This document shows positions 46,883 to 55,935 of a stretch of DNA of 64,000 nt, piece by piece (the stretch's first letter is position 1; each line of letters opens with the position of its first letter). The notes beneath the pieces are model-generated. The model was given only the letters and a program-made list of their open reading frames with translations, was not told the origin of the DNA and did not search any database. The position numbers and the translations under genes are program-made. The stretch is from Alphaproteobacteria bacterium (lineage in GTDB: Bacteria; Pseudomonadota; Alphaproteobacteria; Micropepsales; Micropepsaceae): NCBI GenBank assembly GCA_947474565.1, contig CANJIS010000003.1, positions 1 through 64,000 on the forward strand, given 5' to 3'.

Positions 46883-47970
46883 CCGTCCTCCTGGTTGAAC
46901 ACCAGTGTCATGCCGATAAAGATGGAGGCGATGGCAGGCGCGCTGGCGGCCAGCAAAATGGGCAACGCTCCCGATTGGCCCATCACTCTTGTCATGTCGC
47001 TGAAGAAATAGACGCCGAAGCCGCAAAGAGCGCTGAGCAGAATGATCTTGGCGATGCCGCCTTCGCGCGACGGCCTCAGCGAAAAGCTGGCGGCCATGAA
47101 CACCATGGCTGCGAACAGAACCGGCAACGCATAAAGCGTATAAAGATAAAGCTGATAGCGCGCGGCCGAGAAGCCCGCGGCCTGGGCGGCGCGGATGAAG
47201 CCGGGCAAGTCCCAGAAGGACAGCGTGTCGGGCGCCTGCGAGCTTTCCAGGATCTGCTCCGGCGTCAGCGTTGTCGGCAGCATATATTCGGCATGAAAAA
47301 CCGGCGCACCGGAGGAGCCGGAAACATAAGCCTGATGAAGCGCCCAGGCATTCTCGGTCAATTGCGCCGATTGGGCATCAATCCGTCCCTTGAAGACATC
47401 GCCGCCGGCATAAAGAAAAACAATCACGTCTTCCAGATGCTGGCCCTGGTCTGCAACGCGCAAGGCATGAATGACGGATTGCTGGTTCTCATCGCCCTGG
47501 CGCAGCCACAAACCGTTCTGCGATACGGAAAGCTGCGAAGCCTGGCCTTTGACATAGCGCGCCTCCAGGCCGGCGAATTCGGCGAACATCCGCGCCGACA
47601 GGGGCGTGAACATCGTCACCGCCACCACGCCGGTCAGCACGGCTACCGCCAATGGCGGCAGCATGAAATCCCAGGCCGAAACGCCTGCGGCGCGCGCCGC
47701 CACCAGTTCATGACTGCGCGACAGGCGCACAAATGTGAAAACGCCGCCCAGCAGGATGGCGAATGGCATCATCTTCTGGCCCAGGTCCGGCAATTGCAGC
47801 ATTGCCATGCCGATGACGATCGAGGTGGAGACATTGTGTCCGGCGGTACGGCTCAGCAGGTCCACGATATCGATGGAAAAGGCCAGCACCAGAAACGCGG
47901 CGTAAACCACCGCGACGCCCAGAAGAAATTGCAATGCCAAATAGCGGTAAAGCGTCCAGGACCAGCTCAT
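46879..47970 (-). CDS. lptG: LPS export permease LptG
   Basis: This 363-residue permease, with LptF, forms the inner-membrane channel that pulls LPS out with the LptB ATPase. Helix 1 (LYRYLALQFLLGVAVVYAAFLVL), the periplasmic jellyroll domain in the middle, and three C-terminal helices are evident. The LptG identity rests on its order after lptF and on the SRSHELVAARAAGVSAW coupling-helix motif typical of the family. It overlaps both neighbours by 4 nt. Confidence 0.9.
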   Translation of the reverse strand: MSWSWTLYRYLALQFLLGVAVVYAAFLVLAFSIDIVDLLSRTAGHNVSTSIVIGMAMLQLPDLGQKMMPFAILLGGVFTFVRLSRSHELVAARAAGVSAWDFMLPPLAVAVLTGVVAVTMFTPLSARMFAEFAGLEARYVKGQASQLSVSQNGLWLRQGDENQQSVIHALRVADQGQHLEDVIVFLYAGGDVFKGRIDAQSAQLTENAWALHQAYVSGSSGAPVFHAEYMLPTTLTPEQILESSQAPDTLSFWDLPGFIRAAQAAGFSAARYQLYLYTLYALPVLFAAMVFMAASFSLRPSREGGIAKIILLSALCGFGVYFFSDMTRVMGQSGALPILLAASAPAIASIFIGMTLVFNQEDG

Positions 47971-49148
47971 GCCGCCGCTCCCGCAGTGGTACGGCGGGCG
48001 AGCATGGCGGCCGGGCTCCAGCCCATCAGCACCATCCAGGCGAGCAATACGCCGATCAACGGGATCGCATAGAAGAGCGCGAACAAAGACGGATGGCTGG
48101 CGGCCGGCCCGGCCACGCCATAACCGGCAATACGCAACGCTGCCGCAGCCAGGGATGCGCCGGTCAGCCGCATTGCCAGCGCGCCGCGCTGGCGGCGGCC
48201 TCTCAGGATCGCGGCCAGCGCGATCATGGCGAAGGCCAGACAGTAAAGCGGTTGCGCCAGCCGGTTATGGGCTTCCGCCAGCCAACTGTTGCGGATTTCT
48301 TTGGTGATGCCGCGCGTTTCCGGCGGATTGATGAGTTCGTCGAGATAGCGCTCATTGGTTCTGCGCAAGGTGATGCGCGCCAGTCCCGCGAACTGATCCA
48401 GGTTGAAGGAATAGTTCTTGAAGTTGAGCACCGAGAGCTGTGAGCCGCCCGCCGCACTTTGCTCCACCGTGCCGTCATACATGATCAGCCGGCTGCCGCC
48501 TTGTGTCTGCGCCAGCACGCCGCGTTGGGCGATATAGGTAATGGGCCTGATCGCTTCGCGATTGTCATGCACAAGGATGCCGCTGATCTGTCCATTGTTG
48601 TTCATTTGATGGATGAACACGGTGAGGCCTTTGGCGGGCGTCTGGAATTCACCGGCATTGAGCAGCGCCGCGCCGATGTCGGCGCTGATGTCCACCACCT
48701 TGGCGGCCAGCGCCCGCTGGCCCATCGGCATCAACCACAGGGCGCAGATCCAGGTAATCGCCATTACGATCAGCGCGGCCATGAAAACCGGGATGCCCAA
48801 CTGACGCTGGCTGTAACCGGCCGACGCCATCACCACCAGTTCACTGTCGCCATTCAGCCGCGACAGGGTGAACAGCGTGCCGAAGAAAAAGGCGATGGGC
48901 AGAATGATCACCAGCAGCGACGGGATCAGCAGTGAGGTCAGATAGAGAAAAGTGGGAGCCGACTGGCCACGGTTGATCACCAGGTCCAGCAGGCGGGGCA
49001 GCTGGGTGAGCCAGATGACACAGGTCATCAGCAGGGTAAGCAGCGCCACCGGCCCCAGAAGCTGGCCCAGGACATAGAGAGACAGCTGCGGCAGGCCCCG
49101 CCTGCGCTGCTTACCCTTATCCGGCCTTTGTTCGAGCCCGTGGGCCAT
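47967..49148 (-). CDS. lptF: LPS export permease LptF
   Basis: This 393-residue YjgP/YjgQ-family permease has LYVLGQLLGPVALLTLLMTCVIWL as its first helix, NGDSELVVMASAGYSQRQLGIPV as the coupling region, a periplasmic domain, and C-terminal helices. It pairs with LptG. It is divergent from pepA with an 84-bp gap and is the first gene of the minus-strand lptF-lptG-lptD-surA-pdxA-rsmA run. Confidence 0.9.
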   Translation of the reverse strand: MAHGLEQRPDKGKQRRRGLPQLSLYVLGQLLGPVALLTLLMTCVIWLTQLPRLLDLVINRGQSAPTFLYLTSLLIPSLLVIILPIAFFFGTLFTLSRLNGDSELVVMASAGYSQRQLGIPVFMAALIVMAITWICALWLMPMGQRALAAKVVDISADIGAALLNAGEFQTPAKGLTVFIHQMNNNGQISGILVHDNREAIRPITYIAQRGVLAQTQGGSRLIMYDGTVEQSAAGGSQLSVLNFKNYSFNLDQFAGLARITLRRTNERYLDELINPPETRGITKEIRNSWLAEAHNRLAQPLYCLAFAMIALAAILRGRRQRGALAMRLTGASLAAAALRIAGYGVAGPAASHPSLFALFYAIPLIGVLLAWMVLMGWSPAAMLARRTTAGAAA

Positions 49149-49232
49149 GGCCTTTCGCCCATCTTGAGATTCGACCTAAACTAGCATCGCTATTCGGCTT
49201 TCCGCCACTTTTCCCAGGATTGGAGCGATTTC

Positions 49233-50732
49233 ATGCAGATTTCCTTTGCCGCGTCCGGCGCCAAAACCCCATCCGGAAGCTGGGTGGTGGGAGCGACGGA
49301 GGGGGCGGAGCTTCAGGCGGCTGCCGTCCGGGCCGACAAGGCCAGCGGCGGAGTGCTGTCGCGGGGCCTGAAAGTGTCCCGCTTTACGGGAAAATCCGGG
49401 CAGTTTCTGGAAGTGCTGGCGCCCGCTGGCCTGTCGGTATCGCGCATTCTTCTGGTCGGCCTGGGCAAGCCCGAGACGCTGGATGAAAAAGCGCTGGAGA
49501 CCATCGGCGCTCAGATTGCTGCCAGGTTACAGACGCTGGGTGAACGGTCGGCTGTGTTCGATATCGAAGCGTCCAAGGGCGTGAAGGCCAAGGCCGCCGA
49601 GATCGCGGCGCATCTGGCCTTCGGCGCCAAGCTGCGCAGTTACACGTTCGACAAATATCGCACCAAGAATCTGGACGAATACAAAAAGCATCTCGCGCAG
49701 ATTTCCGTGTTGAGCCGCGATGCGGCTGCTGCCACGCGCGCTTACGCCGGTCTGGGCGCAGTGGCGGACGGCATCTTCCTGGCGCGCGATCTGGTCAACG
49801 AGCCGCCGAATATTTTGTATCCGGCAGAGTTCGCCCGCAGGGTCAAGGCGCTCAGCAAGCTTGGATTGAAAGTGGAAGTGCTGGGCGAAGCCGAAATGAA
49901 AAAGCAGGGCTTCGGTGCGCTGCTCGGTGTCGGCCAGGGCTCGGCGCGCGAAAGCCAGCTGGTGGTGATGCAATGGAGTCACGGCAAAAAGAACGCCGCG
50001 CCCATCGCGCTGGTGGGCAAAGGCGTGTGTTTCGATTCCGGCGGCCTGTCGCTCAAGCCGGGCAGTGGCATGATGGGCATGAAGGGTGACATGGGCGGCG
50101 CGGCCGCCGTCACCGGCGCGATGATGGCGCTGGCCAGCCGCAAGGCCAAGGTCAATGCTGTGGGCGTGATCGGGTTGGTGGAGAACATGCCCGATGGCGG
50201 CGCCATCCGTCCTGATGACGTGCTCACCTCATTGTCCGGGCAGACCATCGAAGTTCTCAACACGGATGCGGAAGGACGGTTGGTGTTGGCCGATGCGCTC
50301 ACCTATACCCAGCGCCGCTTCAAGCCCAAATGCCTTATCGATCTGGCGACGCTGACCGGTGCGATTGTTCAAGCGCTGGGCTTTGAGCATGCCGGTGTTT
50401 TTTCCAACGACGACAGGCTGGTGGAACGGCTGATCGATGCCGGGCGCTTCACCGGCGAGCGGGTCTGGCGGCTGCCGCTCGATCCTTTCTATGACAAGAT
50501 GATCCGCTCTAAGATCGCCGATGTGAAGAATATCGGCGGGGCCAATTCCGGATCCATCACGGCGGCACAGTTCCTCAAGCGCTTCATCGAGGACGGCCAG
50601 GTCTGGGCCCATCTGGATATCGCCGGCGTCGCCTGGCAGGACGGCGAACAGAAAGTACAGATTCCCAGCTGGGGCACGGGCTGGGGCGTGCGCTTGCTCA
50701 ATCGCCTCGTAAAAGAAAACTTCGAAACATGA
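49233..50732 (+). CDS. pepA: Leucyl aminopeptidase (M17)
   Basis: PepA removes N-terminal residues and in some bacteria also acts as a DNA-binding protein. The 499-residue enzyme has the C-terminal catalytic domain with VGKGVCFDSGGLSLKPGSGM, the di-metal motif NTDAEGRLVLADAL and the conserved SGSITAAQFLKRFI. ATG 49233. Its stop overlaps holC by 4 nt (ATGA), a long-known pairing in proteobacteria. Confidence 0.95.
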   Translation: MQISFAASGAKTPSGSWVVGATEGAELQAAAVRADKASGGVLSRGLKVSRFTGKSGQFLEVLAPAGLSVSRILLVGLGKPETLDEKALETIGAQIAARLQTLGERSAVFDIEASKGVKAKAAEIAAHLAFGAKLRSYTFDKYRTKNLDEYKKHLAQISVLSRDAAAATRAYAGLGAVADGIFLARDLVNEPPNILYPAEFARRVKALSKLGLKVEVLGEAEMKKQGFGALLGVGQGSARESQLVVMQWSHGKKNAAPIALVGKGVCFDSGGLSLKPGSGMMGMKGDMGGAAAVTGAMMALASRKAKVNAVGVIGLVENMPDGGAIRPDDVLTSLSGQTIEVLNTDAEGRLVLADALTYTQRRFKPKCLIDLATLTGAIVQALGFEHAGVFSNDDRLVERLIDAGRFTGERVWRLPLDPFYDKMIRSKIADVKNIGGANSGSITAAQFLKRFIEDGQVWAHLDIAGVAWQDGEQKVQIPSWGTGWGVRLLNRLVKENFET

Positions 50733-51193
50733 CCGAGACTCTTTTCTATCATCTGGAGCGCCGTGCTCTGGAAGATGTGCTGCCCGGCATGGTGGAAAAA
50801 TCGCTGGAGCGCGGCTGGCGTGCGGTCATCCGCACCGATTCCGCGGAACGCTCCGAAGCGCTCGACACACTTCTCTGGACCTATGACGATCAGAGCTTTC
50901 TGGCGCATGCCCAATCCGGCGATGGCGAAGTGGCGCGCCAGCCGGTCTTGATCACTGTGGAAGATGAAAATCCCAATGGCGCGAACATTCTATTCTGTGT
51001 CGGCGGCGCCACGCCGGCCGATTGGAGTGGTTCCGATCTCGCCGCCCTGGCGCGGATCGTGCTTTTGTTCGACGGCCGCGACGATGCCGCGCTGTCGGCG
51101 GCGCGCGAAGCCTGGAAATCCGCCAAGGCTTCAGGGCATGACGTGATCTATTGGAAAGAATCTCCTTCCGGAAAATTCGAAAAGCAGAACTGA
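50729..51193 (+). CDS. holC: DNA polymerase III chi subunit
   Basis: HolC links the clamp loader to single-strand binding protein. The 154-residue protein has FYHLERRALEDVLPGMVEKSLERGW at the start, LLWTYDDQSFLAHA and VLLFDGRDDAALSAAREAWKSAKASGHDVIYW, all conserved in chi. It is preceded by pepA with a 4-nt overlap and followed 2 nt later by the TPR membrane protein. Confidence 0.93.
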   Translation: MTETLFYHLERRALEDVLPGMVEKSLERGWRAVIRTDSAERSEALDTLLWTYDDQSFLAHAQSGDGEVARQPVLITVEDENPNGANILFCVGGATPADWSGSDLAALARIVLLFDGRDDAALSAAREAWKSAKASGHDVIYWKESPSGKFEKQN

Positions 51194-51195
51194 GC

Positions 51196-51990
51196 ATGGA
51201 CGCGCTATTCAATCCCCTCACCATCGGCATGCTGCTGGTCAATCTGGCCATGGCCTATCATTCCATCCGCACCGGCCAGTCACCGATCTGGCTGATGCTG
51301 CTGGGCTTGATCTCCTTGAGCGGCTTTGTCATTGGCGGCATAGGCTTCTATGGCAACATCGCGCTTTGGGTGGCGTATTTTGCTTTCGCCGTGATCCCGG
51401 ATTTCTGGAACGGTCACGGCATGCGCCAGTTTCGGGGCGGCGTGGCGCGTGCCGCCGATCCCGGCCGCAGTTACCGCCAGAAAAAGCAGCAGGCCGAGCA
51501 AGTGGGTTCGGTGGATGCCAAGCGTGCCCTGGCCGAAGAGTGCGTCAAACGCGGTCTGTTCGCCGACGCGATCGCGCTTTACGAAACCGCCATGCAGGGG
51601 CCGTTGGGCGCGCATGATCCGGTACTGCTCAAGGGGCTTGGCCGCGCCAAGATGCTGTCCGGCGATGGCGCAGCAGCCGAAAAGCTGTTCCTCACCATGA
51701 AAGAAGTGGACCCCGCCGCGTTCGATGCCGACGCCGAACTGGATTACGCCCGCGCCCTGGAAATCCAAGACAAGACCGATCAGGCCATCCGGCAATATGA
51801 ATCCGTGGCGGCGCGTTACCCGGGCGAGGAAGCGCGGTGCCGGTTCGCTTTGCTGCTGGAGCGTCTGGGGCAGGAAGATCGCGCTCAGGCCGTGTTCCGC
51901 GAGATTATCGCCTCGGTGGAAGGCGCGCCTCGCCATTATCGCGCAAGACAGGGCGAGTGGACGAAGATTGCCAAGCAGCATCTGAAATAA
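51196..51990 (+). CDS. Two-TM TPR membrane protein
   Basis: This 264-residue protein was not matched to a named family. It has three hydrophobic segments in the first 70 residues (TIGMLLVNLAMAYHSI; IWLMLLGLISLSGFVIGGIGF; IALWVAYFAFAVIP). A basic linker (YRQKKQQAEQ) and TPR-like helices in the C-terminal two-thirds follow, for example AEECVKRGLFADAIALYETAM. A membrane scaffold role is plausible but not shown. ATG 51196 directly follows holC; the longer upstream ORF is in the holC reading region. Confidence 0.6.
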   Translation: MDALFNPLTIGMLLVNLAMAYHSIRTGQSPIWLMLLGLISLSGFVIGGIGFYGNIALWVAYFAFAVIPDFWNGHGMRQFRGGVARAADPGRSYRQKKQQAEQVGSVDAKRALAEECVKRGLFADAIALYETAMQGPLGAHDPVLLKGLGRAKMLSGDGAAAEKLFLTMKEVDPAAFDADAELDYARALEIQDKTDQAIRQYESVAARYPGEEARCRFALLLERLGQEDRAQAVFREIIASVEGAPRHYRARQGEWTKIAKQHLK

Positions 51991-52080
51991 GGCTGCCGCT
52001 CGCCTAAGCTCGCGGCGTTCGCCTGCTCTCGCAGGTCCCCTGGACCTGCTCGGGCGCGTTCCGCGCGCCGCGGCTCACTC
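51991..52080 (-). repeat. Dispersed palindromic intergenic repeat, copy B
   Basis: This element is the reverse-orientation counterpart of copy A at 31471. It contains GCCGCTCGCCTAAGCTCGCGG, then the hairpin GCAGGTCC/GGACCTGC at 52031-52049, then a GCGC-rich segment. It fills the space between the TPR gene and lpxD and covers the lpxD stop codon. Confidence 0.75.
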
Positions 52081-53097
52081 TTTTTCTCTTTTGGAGAGGC
52101 GATTCAGCATCGCGCTTTGGCGATGCCATTGCCGGACCGGCACAGCCGGATAGCCGGCCACGGTTTCGCCTGCCGCCACATCGCGCATCACGCCGCTTTT
52201 GCCGGCGATCTTGGCGCCGTCGCCAATGGTCAGATGATCGCTAATGGAAACGCCGCCGCCCACCATCACATAATCGCCCAGCACCGCAGAACCGGCGACG
52301 CCGGCTTGTCCGGCCAGTACGCAATTTTTTCCGATCCGGACGTTGTGACCGATCTGCACCAGGTTATCGATGGCGGTATGATCGCCGATTATCGTGTCGC
52401 CCAGGGCGCCGCGGTCAATGGCGCAATTGTCGCCGATCTCCACGCCGTTGCCGATGACCACACGGCCGATATGCGACAACCGCACCAAGCCTTTGGGGCC
52501 GGGTACAAAGCCGAAGCCTTCACCGCCGATGCTGACATTGGCGGAAATTTTTACAGCGTCACCGATCACGGCATTGCTGATGCTGCAATTGGGTCCGATC
52601 GCGGTTCCCGCACCGATCATGACGCCATCGCCGATCACAACATTGGCGGCGATATGGCAGCCCGCGCCAATCACAACATTCTCACCGATCACCGCGCCGG
52701 TTTCGATGCCGGTGCCGGTGCCGATGCTGGCGCTGGACGCCACGCTGGCGTTCACGTGAACAGAATTTTTGTGCTTGGCCGCAGGATAGAACAGCCGCCC
52801 AAGCTGCGCGAAGGCCAGGCGTGGATTGGCGGCCAGGATCAGCGCGCTGCCATTGTGCGGATAATCGCCAAGCCGGCTGGAGGTAACGACAACTCCGGCA
52901 TGGCTGCGCGCAAATGCGGCGGCGTGCCGGACATCGCAGAAAAGACTGAGATCGTCTTCACCCGCTTTTTCAAGCTCGGCAATGTCATGGACAAGCTGAT
53001 TGGCGCGCTCGGGTTGCGCCAACTGACCACCAACAGAATCCGCTAGAAAAGCCAGGGCAAAAGGCCCTTCAGGGCGGAAAAAACGTCCGTCCGACAT
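52075..53097 (-). CDS. lpxD: UDP-3-O-acylglucosamine N-acyltransferase LpxD
   Basis: LpxD adds the second acyl chain in lipid A synthesis. The 340-residue protein has an N-terminal uridine-binding domain with SLFCDVRHAAAF and ALILAANPRLAFAQL. It then has many hexapeptide repeats forming a left-handed beta-helix, with the catalytic His in NLVQIGHNVRIG. ATG 53097 (MSDGRFF) fits the family better than the ORF-track start at 53145. It stands alone: the usual partners fabZ, lpxA and bamA are not in this window, so it could be a second copy or simply relocated. Confidence 0.9.
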   Translation of the reverse strand: MSDGRFFRPEGPFALAFLADSVGGQLAQPERANQLVHDIAELEKAGEDDLSLFCDVRHAAAFARSHAGVVVTSSRLGDYPHNGSALILAANPRLAFAQLGRLFYPAAKHKNSVHVNASVASSASIGTGTGIETGAVIGENVVIGAGCHIAANVVIGDGVMIGAGTAIGPNCSISNAVIGDAVKISANVSIGGEGFGFVPGPKGLVRLSHIGRVVIGNGVEIGDNCAIDRGALGDTIIGDHTAIDNLVQIGHNVRIGKNCVLAGQAGVAGSAVLGDYVMVGGGVSISDHLTIGDGAKIAGKSGVMRDVAAGETVAGYPAVPVRQWHRQSAMLNRLSKREKE

Positions 53098-53183
53098 ACG
53101 CGCCCCCACATGTATGCGCAGACTACCATGGAAAACATTTGCCACGATAGAGCCTACTATTTAAGGCAAATTATTACGTCGCA

Positions 53184-55064
53184 TCAATCAGCCGCCATGG
53201 CGGCATCGTATTCTTCTTGCGACGCCAGCCATTGGCTTTCCGCTGCGCCAAGCTTTCGCGCTGCTTCGGCGCGCTTCTTGGAAACGGCGCTGCCCTTGGC
53301 CGGGTCTCGCGTGAAGAGCAAGGGATCGGCAAGGGTCTTGTCCAGTTTGGCAAGCTCCGCCTGCAGGGCCGCCACCTGGCTTTCCGCCGCATCAATACGA
53401 TCCTTGAGCGGCTTTAAAGATTGCCGCTTGGAAGCCGCATCGCGCCGCGCTTCCTGCTTACTGGATTTGGCTGCTTCCGGCGCCGGACGTGATGGCGCAT
53501 TGTCGCCCGACAGCAGGAAGCGGCGGTAATCGTCAAGGTCGCCTTCGAACGGCACGACCTTGCCATCCGACACCAGCAGCAATGTTTCTGCGGTCGCTTC
53601 GATCAGGCGCCGGTCATGGCTGACCAGGATCACCGCGCCATCGAAATCGTTCAGCGCCGTCAGCAGCTCATTGCGGGCGTCGATGTCGAGATGGTTGGTC
53701 GGTTCGTCCAGGATCAACAGGTTTGGCTTATCCAACGTCGCCAGCGCCAGCATCAGCCGCGCCCGTTCGCCGCCGGACAGTTTGCCGACCTTGGTAAGCT
53801 GCTTGTCGGCTGAAAAACCGAAGCCGCCCAACTGGCCGCGTATCTGTTCCACTGTCAGTTTCGGGCGCAGATGGGAAAGGGTTTCGATCGGCGTGATGGC
53901 GAGGTTGAGCTCTTCCTGCTGATGCTGGGCGAAATAGCCCACCACCAGTTTGCGCGCCGGGGTGAAGTCGCCGCCCATGACTTGAAGCTTGCCGGCCAGC
54001 AATTTTGCCAAGGTGGATTTGCCGTTGCCGTTCTTGCCCAACAGCGCGATGCGGTCTTCCGGATCGAAGCGGAAGGAAAGTCCGGTCAGGATGGGATGGC
54101 CCGGCACATAGCCCACGCTGGCGCGATCCATGGTGATCAGGGGCGGGCTGGCTGCTGTCGCCTGGGGAATGCGGATGGGTGCGACCTGCTCATCCACCGG
54201 CACTTCCGCTACCGCCATCTTAGACAGCATTTTCATGCGGCTTTGCGCCTGGCGCGCCTTGCTGGCCTTGGCCTTGAAGCGGTCGACAAAGGACTGCATA
54301 TGCGCCCGCGCCGCTTCCTGTTTCTTGGCGAAGGCCACATCCAGGGCGCGCTGGGCGGCGCGTGTTGCGACAAACGTGTCGTAGCCGCCGGTGTAGAGTT
54401 TCACCTTGCCCTGCTCCAGATGCAGGATGAATTCGGCAGCCGTGTTGAGCAGGTCGCGGTCATGGCTGACGATCAGCACCGTGCCGCGATAGCGCTGCAG
54501 GAAATTTTCCAGCCACAGCACGCCTTCCAGATCCAGATAGTTGGTGGGTTCGTCCAGCAGCAGCAGGTCGGGCGCCGAAAACAGAATCGCCGCCAGCGCC
54601 ACCCGCATGCGCCAGCCGCCGGAAAATTCGCGGCAGGGCCGGATCTGGTCTTCGGCGGAAAATCCCAGCCCCGCCAAAATCTCGGCGGCGCGGGCCGGAG
54701 CGGTATAGGCATCGATGGCATCCAGGCGTTGATAAATGTCGCCCAGCTTGTGGCCATCCGTTTCATGCTCGGCCTCAGCCAGCAGCTTTGTGCGCTCCGC
54801 GTCGGCTTCCAGCACGGTATCGATCAGGCTGACATCGGTTCCGGGGGCTTCCTGCGCCACCGCGCCCAAGCGCCATGCGCTGGGCCAGCTGACCTGGCCG
54901 TCATCGGGATGAAGATTTCCCATGATGACCTTGAAGAGCGTGGTCTTCCCCGCGCCGTTGCGGCCCACCAGGCCGATGCGCCGTCCGGCAGGCAGGTTGG
55001 CGGTGGCGCCGGACAGGATTTCCCGCCCGGCGATCCGGACCACAATATTGTCAATCGCCAGCAT
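53184..55064 (-). CDS. ABC-F family ATPase, YheS-like, with C-terminal coiled coil
   Basis: This 626-residue double-ABC protein without membrane segments has Walker A motifs GRNGAGKTT near residue 35 and GKNGNGKST in the second half. Signatures are FSGGWRMR and LSGGERARL, with Walker B LLDEPTNYLD and LDEPTNHLD. A C-terminal alpha-helical coiled-coil region rich in Lys/Ala/Gln (KPLKDRIDAAESQVAAL) is typical of the YheS/Uup group, which act on the ribosome or DNA. ATG 55064 starts the fold; the upstream 13 codons are dropped. Confidence 0.9.
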   Translation of the reverse strand: MLAIDNIVVRIAGREILSGATANLPAGRRIGLVGRNGAGKTTLFKVIMGNLHPDDGQVSWPSAWRLGAVAQEAPGTDVSLIDTVLEADAERTKLLAEAEHETDGHKLGDIYQRLDAIDAYTAPARAAEILAGLGFSAEDQIRPCREFSGGWRMRVALAAILFSAPDLLLLDEPTNYLDLEGVLWLENFLQRYRGTVLIVSHDRDLLNTAAEFILHLEQGKVKLYTGGYDTFVATRAAQRALDVAFAKKQEAARAHMQSFVDRFKAKASKARQAQSRMKMLSKMAVAEVPVDEQVAPIRIPQATAASPPLITMDRASVGYVPGHPILTGLSFRFDPEDRIALLGKNGNGKSTLAKLLAGKLQVMGGDFTPARKLVVGYFAQHQQEELNLAITPIETLSHLRPKLTVEQIRGQLGGFGFSADKQLTKVGKLSGGERARLMLALATLDKPNLLILDEPTNHLDIDARNELLTALNDFDGAVILVSHDRRLIEATAETLLLVSDGKVVPFEGDLDDYRRFLLSGDNAPSRPAPEAAKSSKQEARRDAASKRQSLKPLKDRIDAAESQVAALQAELAKLDKTLADPLLFTRDPAKGSAVSKKRAEAARKLGAAESQWLASQEEYDAAMAAD

Positions 55065-55117
55065 GGCGGGGCGTATAGCACGCGGCGCAGGGCGCGAAAG
55101 CATGATATTGATGGGGC

Positions 55118-55855
55118 GTGAAACGCTTTGTTCTTATGGCTACCGCTGGGTTTTTGGCCTTGGGCGCACCGGCGATGGCCGAGACGCCATCCAAAACCTG
55201 TGTCGCCAACATCCAGGCGGCGGCCAAAAGCAAACGCGCCCCGCCGGTGCCTTTAGACTGCTGGCGGCTCGGTTACATCAAGCTGGGCATGACCATGGTG
55301 CAGACGCGCACCTATCTGGGTGCGCCTGGCGCCACCAGCGCGTTCACGCTGAATTATCGCCGCCGCAAAGTCGCGGTCACCCGCCAGCTTTATGTTTTTC
55401 CCCGCAATCTGCGCAACTGGCTGAAGCTGGCGCCGTCGCGGCAGCAGGATTTTCATCCCGTTACCCTCAAGCTGGATTTTTCCAAAGGCGTTCTGGTCGC
55501 CATCGGTTTGGATACGGAGGCGCGGGTGACGCCGCCGCCCTGCAAGCCTTCAGCGGCCGGACGGGCCTTTGTCCGTGCCGGCGCAGATTTTCCCTATGGC
55601 CTGCACGGCATGACCCTGGGCGCCCCGATTTCCTCGGTGACAGAACGGTTCGGAAAATTCACCGGCGGCAACCGCACCCAGGATTTTCACATTTACACGC
55701 CGGTGCCGTTGTCGGTGGACGGCAAGGACAAGGTCACCGGTTTTCGCATGGCCAGCGGGCCGCCCTTTGAGAGCGGCGGCGGGGAGCCGGTCATCGTGCC
55801 CACCCTGGACCGGCGCAATTGCTTCGTCACCGGCTATGTCATCAAGCCCAGTTGA
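55118..55855 (+). CDS. Uncharacterised secreted protein with two BamE-like repeats
   Basis: This 245-residue protein starts at GTG 55118 with a clear signal peptide (FVLMATAGFLALGAPAMA). The mature part contains two similar stretches, LGMTMVQTRTYLGAP and GMTLGAPISSVTERFGKF. Both follow the G-M/T-x(n)-V-x(n)-LG/FG-x-P pattern seen in BamE/SmpA and BLIP-like folds, suggesting two such domains in tandem. Four cysteines may form disulfides. No family name is certain. Three 13-bp tandem repeats run across its stop codon. Confidence 0.65.
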   Translation: MKRFVLMATAGFLALGAPAMAETPSKTCVANIQAAAKSKRAPPVPLDCWRLGYIKLGMTMVQTRTYLGAPGATSAFTLNYRRRKVAVTRQLYVFPRNLRNWLKLAPSRQQDFHPVTLKLDFSKGVLVAIGLDTEARVTPPPCKPSAAGRAFVRAGADFPYGLHGMTLGAPISSVTERFGKFTGGNRTQDFHIYTPVPLSVDGKDKVTGFRMASGPPFESGGGEPVIVPTLDRRNCFVTGYVIKPS

Positions 55856-55886
55856 TCGGGCCAGTTGACCAGGCCAGTTGACCAGG
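55848..55886. repeat. Three 13-bp tandem repeats spanning a stop codon
   Basis: The units CCAGTTGATCGGG, CCAGTTGACCAGG and CCAGTTGACCAGG lie head to tail. The first contains the TGA stop of the secreted-protein gene. The arrangement parallels the 14-bp duplication at the end of der at 25653-25680. Confidence 0.85.
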
Positions 55887-55935
55887 TAAGCCGCCTTAAG
55901 GCATAAGCCGCGCGATTTATTAAGGAAAATCTCTC

